From the NCBI GenBank assembly GCA_947167345.1, contig CAMVHR010000024.1, forward strand, positions 1-40,242: DNA of 40,242 bases, given 5' to 3'. The notes below the pieces were generated by a model. That model was not told the origin of the DNA. It ran no database searches and saw nothing but the letters and a program-made list of their open reading frames with translations. This stretch comes from an uncultured Treponema sp. Lineage in GTDB: Bacteria; Spirochaetota; Spirochaetia; Treponematales; Treponemataceae. Below are positions 34,231 through 40,242 of this stretch, in pieces (positions within the stretch are counted from its first letter, which is position 1; every line of letters starts with the position of its first letter). A program made the translations under genes and the position numbers.

Positions 34231-35256
34231 ATGATTTCATTTGAAAGTGACTATATCGAAGGTGCACATCCTAAAATACTTGAACAATTGCTAAAAACAA
34301 ACCTGGAACAGCTTTCCGGCTATGGACATGATTTCTACACAGACCGTGCAAGAGAAAAAATAAAAAAAGCCTGCAAAAAGGACAATGCAGACGTAGCTTT
34401 TCTTGTTGGCGGAACACAGACAAATCAAATTATCATAGACACAGTATTAAAACCCTACGAAGGCGTTATTGCAGCCACTACAGGTCATGTCAGCACGCAT
34501 GAAGCAGGAGCCATTGAATACACAGGTCATAAAGTTCTCTGCATTCCAGAACACGAAGGCAAAATGAATGCAAAAGAACTGTCTCAATTTATAGAAGATT
34601 TCTACAACGACGGAAATCATGAACACGAAGTATTCCCAGGAATGGTATACATTTCGCAACCTACAGAATACGGAACGATTTATACAAAACAAGAACTTAC
34701 GGACATTCATGAAATCTGTTCTAAGTATAAAATTCCTCTGTACATAGATGGAGCACGCTTAGGTTATGCCCTAATGAGCAAGAAGTCAGACTTAACACTA
34801 AGTGACATTGCTTCCCTTTGTGACATTTTCTACATAGGAGGAACAAAAGTAGGAGCACTCTGCGGTGAAGCAGTAGTCTTTACGCATAACAACAAGCCAG
34901 AACATTTTGAAACACAAATAAAACAGCATGGAGCATTACTTGCAAAAGGACGTTTACTTGGCATTCAATTCGACACACTTTTTACAGATGATTTGTACTT
35001 CAATATAAGCCGCAATGCCATAGAAACAGCAGACATGCTCAAAGAAGCATTTAAAGCACGAAACTATCAGTTCTTCTTAGACTCCCCTACTAACCAGCAG
35101 TTCATCATTCTGGAAAATAAAAAAATGGAAGAGTTGAAAAAAGAAGTATGTTTCAGTTTCTGGCAAAAATATGACGATTCTCACACGGTTGTCCGTTTTG
35201 CAACAAGCTGGGCAACTGCAAAAGAAAATGTAGAAAAGCTTATTACACTGTTATGA
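34231..35256 (+). CDS. Threonine aldolase family PLP-dependent enzyme
   Basis: 341 aa, fold type I. It opens with ISFESDYIEGAHPKILEQLL and continues with the family landmarks FLVGGTQTNQIIID (about 57-70), ATTGHVSTHEAGAIE with the His that stacks on the cofactor (about 85-99), YIDGARLGYAL with the Asp that holds the pyridine nitrogen (about 171-181), and YIGGTKVGALCGEAVV, whose Lys (about 210) is the Schiff-base lysine. Members split beta-hydroxy amino acids, usually threonine or allo-threonine to glycine and acetaldehyde; exact substrate preference is not readable. No Shine-Dalgarno is present. The stop overlaps the phosphatase start as ATGA. Confidence 0.9.
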   Translation: MISFESDYIEGAHPKILEQLLKTNLEQLSGYGHDFYTDRAREKIKKACKKDNADVAFLVGGTQTNQIIIDTVLKPYEGVIAATTGHVSTHEAGAIEYTGHKVLCIPEHEGKMNAKELSQFIEDFYNDGNHEHEVFPGMVYISQPTEYGTIYTKQELTDIHEICSKYKIPLYIDGARLGYALMSKKSDLTLSDIASLCDIFYIGGTKVGALCGEAVVFTHNNKPEHFETQIKQHGALLAKGRLLGIQFDTLFTDDLYFNISRNAIETADMLKEAFKARNYQFFLDSPTNQQFIILENKKMEELKKEVCFSFWQKYDDSHTVVRFATSWATAKENVEKLITLL

Positions 35257-35759
35257 ACAAAATTAATAGAATTCTTTTTGTATGTCACGGCAATATCTGC
35301 CGTTCACCAATGGCAGAATTTGTCATGAAGCAGCTCGTAGACGAAGCAGATCTTGCAGACAAATTCTATATCTATTCAAAAGCCACAAGCACAGAAGAAA
35401 TAGGCAATCCTCCATATCCTCCTGCACGAAGAAAAATGCAGGAGATGGGCATAAGGATGACACCGCATCAAGCTTCCCAGATTACAAGAGATGACTACGC
35501 TGAATATGATTACATTATAGGCATGGACAGCAACAACATCCGAAACATGCTGCGCATTTTCGGCAGTGATCCAGACTGTAAAATTCACAAATTAAGGGAA
35601 TATACGGCACACCCCGGAGACATTGCTGATCCGTGGTATACCGATGATTTTGATACGACTTATGACCAGATTCTTGAAGGATGCAAAGGACTATTAAAAG
35701 CTATTATTCCTTCCCATTCCAACAGTATGTACACAACTTACAGTGATCAAGACCTGTAG
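35253..35759 (+). CDS. Low-molecular-weight protein phosphatase (LMW-PTP family)
   Basis: 168 aa. The P loop CHGNICRS near the start (about 10-17) is the C-x5-R signature of the family, and DPWYTDDFDTTYDQI near the C-terminus supplies the catalytic Asp in DPW. Members remove phosphate from tyrosine or, in some bacteria, arginine residues; the target is not known. The catalytic core is complete at about residue 152, so the last 15 or so residues are an extension. The last 56 bases overlap the 3' end of the PurF-like gene on the other strand. Translation is probably coupled to the upstream aldolase gene through ATGA. Confidence 0.92.
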   Translation: MNKINRILFVCHGNICRSPMAEFVMKQLVDEADLADKFYIYSKATSTEEIGNPPYPPARRKMQEMGIRMTPHQASQITRDDYAEYDYIIGMDSNNIRNMLRIFGSDPDCKIHKLREYTAHPGDIADPWYTDDFDTTYDQILEGCKGLLKAIIPSHSNSMYTTYSDQDL

Positions 35760-37137
35760 AATCAAGCATGTCATCCAGTCTATGAAAACGCAGCGTTGTA
35801 AAATGCAGCTGACGGCGAATTTCTTCCTGCATCTTTTCATATTCTGGAGTATCAGGATCACAGTACTTTGCAAGTGTTTCTTCGCTCACATTATCGCCTT
35901 CAAACTGTTTTACTACACGGCGGGCAATTAAATCCATCTCACTCTTAGATCTACTGAAATTCAAATACTTACAGCCAAACATAATCGGAGGACATGCTGG
36001 ACGCACATGAACTTCCCTTGCACCGCTTTCGTAAAGGAAATCAGTAGTTTCACGCAACTGAGTGCCGCGTACAATAGAATCATCTATCAGAATAATACTT
36101 TTATCCTTTATTAACTGAGGAACAGGAATAAGCTTCATGTGTGCAATAAGATTGCGCTGCTCCTGATTTACAGGCATGAATGAACGTGGCCATGTCGGTG
36201 TATATTTTATGAAAGGCCTTGTAAAAGGAATTCCCGCTTCATTTGCATATCCTACAGCATGTGCCGTACCAGAATCTGGAACCCCAGCAGCACAGTCTGG
36301 ATGAATTTCTGCAAGTTTGTCTCGTTTTGCAAGGTATTTACCACAATTGTACCGCATGGCTTCTACATTAACACCTTCATAGCAGGCTGTAGGATAGCCA
36401 TAATAAATCCACAGGAATGTACAGATTTTCATTTCATTGCTAGGCTTCTGCAGAACTTCATAGCCAGAATCCGTTACAAATACAATTTCTGCAGGTCCCA
36501 GCTCGTGCTCATGTTTATAGCCAAGATTCATATATGCAAAGCTTTCAAAACTAAGACAGAATGCCTGAACAGAACCGTCTTCATTCAATTTCTTGCCAAT
36601 CTGCAAAGGAGTGCGCCCAAGTTTATCTCTTGCTCCAAAAATTCCTTCTGGCGTAGCAACGAGCATAGTAATAGAGCCCTGAATGCGGGACTGAACATAT
36701 TGGATTCCCTGAACAATAGAAGGCTGACTGTTTATCATGGCAAGGATAAGTTCTGTCTGATTAATTTCGCCTCCAGACATTTCCAAAAATGAAATGCCCT
36801 TATCCATCAATTCTTTTGCAAGTTCTTCTTTATTAGTAACAATTCCAACCGTAGTAAGTGCAAAACGTCCAAGATGAGAACGAGCCAAAAGAGGCTGAGG
36901 TTCATAATCAGAAATGCAGCCAATACCGATATGCCCTTTCATCTCGCTGATGTCATTTTCAAATTTAGTGCGGAACGGAGAATTCTGAATATTATGAATT
37001 GCACGCTTAAAATTATTAGTTTCCTGATAAACAGTGAGCCCGCCACGTCGAGTTCCCAAATGGGAATGATAATCAACGCCAAAGAACAAATCAAGTGAAC
37101 AGTCACCTTTAGAGGCAACTCCAAATATTCCGCCCAT
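35704..37137 (-). CDS. purF: PurF-like amidophosphoribosyltransferase with degenerate glutaminase domain
   Basis: 477 aa. The C-terminal half is a clear PurF phosphoribosyltransferase domain with VPDSGTAHAVGYANEAGIPF (about 286-305) and the PRPP loop IILIDDSIVRGTQ (about 348-360). The N-terminal half matches the class II glutaminase fold but opens MGGIFGV where normal enzymes have MCGI(V/F)G, so the Cys nucleophile is Gly. The start is firm: AGGAG sits 7 bases before this ATG. The usual oxyanion NG is also absent (TTVGIVTN at 95-102). Cys239, Cys389, Cys469 and Cys472 align with the four [4Fe-4S] ligands of Bacillus PurF. The reaction would be synthesis of phosphoribosylamine, perhaps from ammonia. 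It could also have a different amine donor or role. Confidence 0.85.
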   Translation of the reverse strand: MGGIFGVASKGDCSLDLFFGVDYHSHLGTRRGGLTVYQETNNFKRAIHNIQNSPFRTKFENDISEMKGHIGIGCISDYEPQPLLARSHLGRFALTTVGIVTNKEELAKELMDKGISFLEMSGGEINQTELILAMINSQPSIVQGIQYVQSRIQGSITMLVATPEGIFGARDKLGRTPLQIGKKLNEDGSVQAFCLSFESFAYMNLGYKHEHELGPAEIVFVTDSGYEVLQKPSNEMKICTFLWIYYGYPTACYEGVNVEAMRYNCGKYLAKRDKLAEIHPDCAAGVPDSGTAHAVGYANEAGIPFTRPFIKYTPTWPRSFMPVNQEQRNLIAHMKLIPVPQLIKDKSIILIDDSIVRGTQLRETTDFLYESGAREVHVRPACPPIMFGCKYLNFSRSKSEMDLIARRVVKQFEGDNVSEETLAKYCDPDTPEYEKMQEEIRRQLHFTTLRFHRLDDMLDSTGLDHCKLCTYCWNGKE

Positions 37138-37199
37138 AGAATTCTCCTATACAACAAAGGAAGTCAGTTTTTTCAGCACAAAACCATAAAAGTTGAAAC

Positions 37200-37228
37200 A
37201 TTATACCTTATTGTTCAGAAAATACCAA
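37200..37228 (-). promoter_or_regulatory. Promoter of the PurF-like gene
   Basis: Minus strand TTGGTA (37228-37223), exactly 17 bases, TATAAT (37205-37200). The predicted leader of about 56 bases ends in AGGAG before the ATG. No known purine riboswitch structure is visible in it. Confidence 0.75.
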
Positions 37229-37254
37229 TGGATTTTGAATGCATTTTAAGACAT

Positions 37255-37995
37255 TTATTTTCGCTGCATAAATTCAAGATACTCTTTATGTACATCAGAC
37301 GGCTTTCCCTGCATTCTAATCTTTCCAGCATCAATCCAAATTGAACGGTCGCATATCTCTTCTATCTGGTTCAGGGCATGAGACACAATAACGATAGTCG
37401 TACCGGCTTCCTTAATCTTCTTAAGATTGTCAAAGCACTTTTTCTGGAATGCTACATCGCCGACAGCAAGAATCTCATCTATAAAAAGAATATCTGCTTC
37501 TACATTTATTGCAACAGCAAAGGCAAGACGCATATACATTCCAGAAGAATAGGTTCTTACAGGGTCGTCAATAAACTGACTAAGCTCAGAAAACTCTATT
37601 ATCTTATCAACACGTGCATCAATTTCCTTTTTTGTAAGCCCGAATATAGAAGCATTTATATAGATGTTTTCACGTCCGCTCATGTCAGGATGAAAGCCAG
37701 CCCCAAGCTCTATAAGGGCAGAGACCTTTCCTTTTATTTCAAGCGAACCTGATGTAGGATACATGATTTTTGTAAGAAGTTTTAATGTCGTACTCTTTCC
37801 GCAACCGTTGTGACCTATAAGGCCTACAGCCTCACCTTTCTTTATTTCAAAAGAAATTCCGTTCAGAACATAGCGTTCCTCATATTTGTTACGATGCCAA
37901 AAAAGAGCCTTTTCTTTTAAAGAAGAACCTTTATCCTTGTAAACCTTAAAAACCTTTACAAGATTTTTTACTTCTATAGAATTTTCATCCTGCAT
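37255..37995 (-). CDS. Polysaccharide ABC exporter, ATP-binding protein (Wzt/TagH type, short form)
   Basis: 246 aa from the ATG at 37995, which has GGAGG 9 bases upstream and follows the permease stop. An upstream in-frame reading would add 49 residues that overlap the permease and look non-native. Motifs: Walker A GLIGHNGCGKSTTLKLLTKI, the Q-loop region SALIELGAGFHPDMSGRENI typical of O-antigen/teichoic acid exporters, the signature RTYSSGMYMRLAFAVA, Walker B DILFIDEILAVGD and the His in IVVSHAL. The long C-terminal carbohydrate-binding domain found in some Wzt proteins is missing, so export probably does not depend on a recognised chain-end cap. Confidence 0.93.
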   Translation of the reverse strand: MQDENSIEVKNLVKVFKVYKDKGSSLKEKALFWHRNKYEERYVLNGISFEIKKGEAVGLIGHNGCGKSTTLKLLTKIMYPTSGSLEIKGKVSALIELGAGFHPDMSGRENIYINASIFGLTKKEIDARVDKIIEFSELSQFIDDPVRTYSSGMYMRLAFAVAINVEADILFIDEILAVGDVAFQKKCFDNLKKIKEAGTTIVIVSHALNQIEEICDRSIWIDAGKIRMQGKPSDVHKEYLEFMQRK

Positions 37996-37996
37996 A

Positions 37997-38791
37997 TTAC
38001 AATTCCTCCGCAAATCCCTTCTGTAGTTTTGAAAAAACAAACTCTCCGACAATAAGGAAAAAGATTCCACAGACAACGGCTCCAAGAAGAGTTGTAACAT
38101 TTGGAACCCTTCGGTAATACAGTATCTGGCGGTAACATTCAAGAATGCCGGCCATAGGATTCATCATATAAATGCGCAACATGAAAGGTGTCACCTTAGG
38201 ACTTTGCGTAATTCGGCTTACAGGATACATTACAGGAGTAAGGAACTGCAGCAACATTGTTATAATGCCCATTATGTGTGCAAGGTCTCGGATATACACT
38301 GTAACTGCGGAAAAAAACAGCGTAATGCCTATGCAAAGGAACAGTTCCACTGCAAAGATTAAAGGCAGATACAATAAAGCTAGAAAATTAAATCCGAGGC
38401 CCGAAAACAATATGACTGCAAAAATTACTATAAAACAGTACAGCATGTTTACGAACGCACTTAGCACGAACGAAACAGGAAGAACTTCGCGTGGAAAATA
38501 TATTTTAGTAACCATGTGACTCGACATGAGTATGCAGTTGCATCCTACAGAAAGACATGTACTAAAGAATATCCACGGCACAAGCCCTACAAAAAGAAAG
38601 ATGTAATAATACTCCAGCCCAGAAGTAAATATGTAATTGAATACGACCGTATAAACACAGAGCTGTAGTAACGGATTCAAAAATGTCCAGAAAAAGCCAA
38701 GCACGGAACCTTTATATCTTCCACGAAGTTCTCTGTGCACCAATCCAAAAATCATCTGTCTGTATGAGTACAATTCCTGTAACTTATTCAT
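37997..38791 (-). CDS. Polysaccharide ABC exporter, membrane permease (Wzm/TagG type)
   Basis: 264 aa with about six membrane helices. The N-terminal amphipathic stretch contains LVHRELRGRYKGSVLGFFWT (about 18-37), and LNPLLQLCVYTVVFNYIF follows, the signature of ABC-2 type polysaccharide permeases. Near the C-terminus MNPMAGILECYRQILYYRR is also typical. It forms the channel for lipid-linked glycan export together with the ATPase encoded 1 base downstream. It overlaps the preceding small gene by 4 bases (ATGA). Confidence 0.94.
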   Translation of the reverse strand: MNKLQELYSYRQMIFGLVHRELRGRYKGSVLGFFWTFLNPLLQLCVYTVVFNYIFTSGLEYYYIFLFVGLVPWIFFSTCLSVGCNCILMSSHMVTKIYFPREVLPVSFVLSAFVNMLYCFIVIFAVILFSGLGFNFLALLYLPLIFAVELFLCIGITLFFSAVTVYIRDLAHIMGIITMLLQFLTPVMYPVSRITQSPKVTPFMLRIYMMNPMAGILECYRQILYYRRVPNVTTLLGAVVCGIFFLIVGEFVFSKLQKGFAEEL

Positions 38792-39192
38792 TTTAACTCC
38801 ATCTTTGCTAAATCTATAAAAGAAAAATCTTCCGGAACAAACCTTCCAGAAAGATTCCTGCTTATGATTTTAAAATTTTTACAAGGCTCATAAAGAACAT
38901 ACAGAGCCTTAAGCATGTCAAACATTTCACTTTCAACACGAACAGGCACAATACGAATTCCTTCACGGGAAAATGAGCGAGCCGTAAAATCCCTTATGCT
39001 CAATGCCGCACAACGAATATTCCTGTCCTTGCAAAAATCAATGACAAGATTGTAAAAATCCATTTCATCATTAAAATTCACTCTTTCTGCAAACAGAATG
39101 TATCTGTGCAGTCGATGAATCCATCTGCCAAACTTTTTCTTAAAGTATGCATCAGCATCCCTAAGAGAAATTTCACTAACAAACATAATCAT
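38788..39192 (-). CDS. Small unknown protein in the polysaccharide export cluster
   Basis: 134 aa from the ATG at 39192, which overlaps the upstream stop as ATGA and has GGGGAG just before it. It is soluble, with a basic first third (YFKKKFGRWIHRLHRYILF, about 15-33), then an alternating alpha/beta pattern with VIDFCKDRNIRCAALSIRDF and IRIVPVRVESEMFDMLKALY. There is no signal peptide or membrane helix. I do not recognise the family. Being sandwiched by 4-base overlaps between a glycosyltransferase-like gene and the exporter permease makes a role in glycan assembly likely, but the sequence alone does not show what it does. Confidence 0.6.
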   Translation of the reverse strand: MIMFVSEISLRDADAYFKKKFGRWIHRLHRYILFAERVNFNDEMDFYNLVIDFCKDRNIRCAALSIRDFTARSFSREGIRIVPVRVESEMFDMLKALYVLYEPCKNFKIISRNLSGRFVPEDFSFIDLAKMELK

Positions 39193-40163
39193 TCTGCTCC
39201 CCTGCAAGCGATTTCTGCAAACACATCATTCAAGACATCCTCATAACAAGACTCATCCATTCCTATCTCATACTCATAAAAGTTTCTTGCACCTGGAAGC
39301 TGAGACAACGTATAAAAAGCCTTACTTTCAAACATGACGTCAACTTTCGGGTAAAAGATGTATTTTTTACATTCGGTCCTGCTTATAAAGTCGCACAGTC
39401 CGCTACGTATACTAAAAAACAGACTTATGCCGTTCATGACCTGACATATATCATTCAACGGCAGACAGCACTGTTTTGTTCCAGGAACAGGAATTTCAGA
39501 AGTGTCAGAAACATTTGTGAATATGTCACAGAACCCGATTTTCTTAAGTCTTGCGACTAATGCAGTCCAAAAAGAAATTGGAAGAATCTTTAGTGATTTT
39601 GCATACGGAGCAATTATTACAGAGCCATCACCAAAGGTAGTTTTTTGGGCAGGAAAATCCTCAACGCCTATTGAAGGGTCTGTAATATCTGACTTAAAGA
39701 TAAAATTCTTATAGCACTGCATAAAATTAAAACCATAGAGGTTTACAATTTTATCCATAAGGCTTGTACGGCAGTAATGGAAATGAAGAATTCTTTTTGA
39801 TTCATCTTCCCAACTAACAAGAATGTATTTTTTCAGCGCATCAAGGTCTTCTACAGTTAAACACTCTGTATTTTTTATGCCGAAAGACTGGGCAATAAAA
39901 GCACATTTTTCAGATGCAACACAAAGTACGTAATCGGATTTGCAGAAAGACTTTTCTGCAAGAAACAAGCTTACAATGTATGCATCACCTAACGAAGTGT
40001 AAGGAAGAACAAAAACACAGTCATGCTCATTCTTTATTCTGTAAAACAACTTTTTGCCCATAGAAAATTTTTCAAGCTCGGCCAAGAATGCCTTTCTGCT
40101 TTGAAAAGACAATCTGATCGGTTTGAGAAAAAGTCTGTATACATAGCAAATCATATTTTTCAA
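39189..40163 (-). CDS. Glycosyltransferase-like protein (GT-B/GT9-like), uncertain
   Basis: 324 aa. The start is TTG at 40163, supported by AGGAGG about 10 bases upstream; the next in-frame ATG is three codons later and too far. Two Rossmann-like halves are seen: an N-terminal one with CVFVLPYTSLGDAYIVSLFL (about 49-68), and a C-terminal one with SVIIAPYAKSLKILPISFWT (about 181-200), the layout of GT-B transferases such as heptosyltransferase-type GT9. The segment LFFSIRSGLCDFIS (about 249-262) occupies the place of the nucleotide-sugar-binding loop. The exact activity is unknown. It is the first gene of the exporter cluster in this window. Confidence 0.55.
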   Translation of the reverse strand: MKNMICYVYRLFLKPIRLSFQSRKAFLAELEKFSMGKKLFYRIKNEHDCVFVLPYTSLGDAYIVSLFLAEKSFCKSDYVLCVASEKCAFIAQSFGIKNTECLTVEDLDALKKYILVSWEDESKRILHFHYCRTSLMDKIVNLYGFNFMQCYKNFIFKSDITDPSIGVEDFPAQKTTFGDGSVIIAPYAKSLKILPISFWTALVARLKKIGFCDIFTNVSDTSEIPVPGTKQCCLPLNDICQVMNGISLFFSIRSGLCDFISRTECKKYIFYPKVDVMFESKAFYTLSQLPGARNFYEYEIGMDESCYEDVLNDVFAEIACRGAE

Positions 40164-40242
40164 ATTAAAAATTCCTCCTTGTAAAAATCTATTTTTTATC
40201 TATTTTTCATTCATTTCTTAAAGCCAGAATCTTCCTTGACAT

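Noticed and set aside
37996..38142. 49-residue N-terminal extension of the ABC ATPase
   Set aside because: It overlaps the permease gene, and the ATG at 37995 has a well-spaced GGAGG, matching the usual start of the family.
1..40242. CRISPR arrays, insertion sequences, prophage or rRNA genes
   Set aside because: No spaced direct repeats, transposase or integrase motifs, or rRNA-like sequence were seen.

Overview
The window reads as part of a chromosome from a low-GC spirochaete, most likely a Treponema. Three things point there: a periplasmic-flagella gene array in the usual treponemal order (flbD, motA, motB, fliL, fliM, fliY, fliO-P-Q-R, flhB, flhA, flhF, flhG, a sigma-28 gene, a FapA/DUF342 gene); a bacterial V-type ATPase operon that carries a DUF2764 gene and lacks subunits C, F and G; and signal-peptide plus beta-barrel envelope proteins. 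The species cannot be named from the sequence alone. Coding density is very high and no gene-free stretch exceeds 300 bases; the largest gap is 33802-34043.

Layout. Left edge (1-167): a short coding-looking 3' end broken by a TGA. 168-3168 (+): a WbaP-like polyprenyl-phosphate sugar-phosphate transferase followed by a predicted outer-membrane beta-barrel protein. 3181-5423 (-): a secreted TPR-like protein and ispG. 5517-12977 (-): V-ATPase genes E, DUF2764, A, B, D, I, K, in transcription order from right to left; a separate promoter and two dyads sit in front of subunit K. 13007-14056 (-): galM. 14079-31592 (-): the flagellar/motility array, with sigma-28-type promoters inside it, in front of motA and fliL. 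31714-33801 (+): an OmpR-type response regulator and its histidine kinase. 33802-34043: a compact intergenic region in which the minus strand carries a full promoter, a transcript of about 90 nt and an intrinsic terminator; I propose it as an undescribed small RNA. 34044-34116 (+): tRNA-Lys(TTT) with a strong promoter and terminator. 34231-35759 (+): a threonine-aldolase-family PLP enzyme overlapping a low-molecular-weight phosphatase. 35704-37137 (-): a PurF-like amidophosphoribosyltransferase whose glutaminase nucleophile is Gly instead of Cys, and whose 3' end overlaps the phosphatase gene. 37255-40163 (-): a polysaccharide ABC exporter (ATPase and permease), a small unknown protein and a glycosyltransferase-like protein.

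How it fits together. The flagellar block supplies the export gate, the C-ring switch, the stator, the polar-placement GTPase/ATPase pair and the sigma factor that should read the two sigma-28 promoters seen within the block. Subunit K keeps the residues of a sodium-binding site, so the V-ATPase may move Na+. Both flanks carry surface-polysaccharide genes (initiating transferase on the left, ABC exporter on the right). The points most worth checking are the small RNA with UCCC-containing segments complementary to the flhA ribosome-binding site, the degenerate PurF glutaminase domain with its retained Fe-S cysteines, the sigma-28 promoters in front of motA and fliL, and the plus-oriented terminator between two minus-strand genes at 5446-5491.
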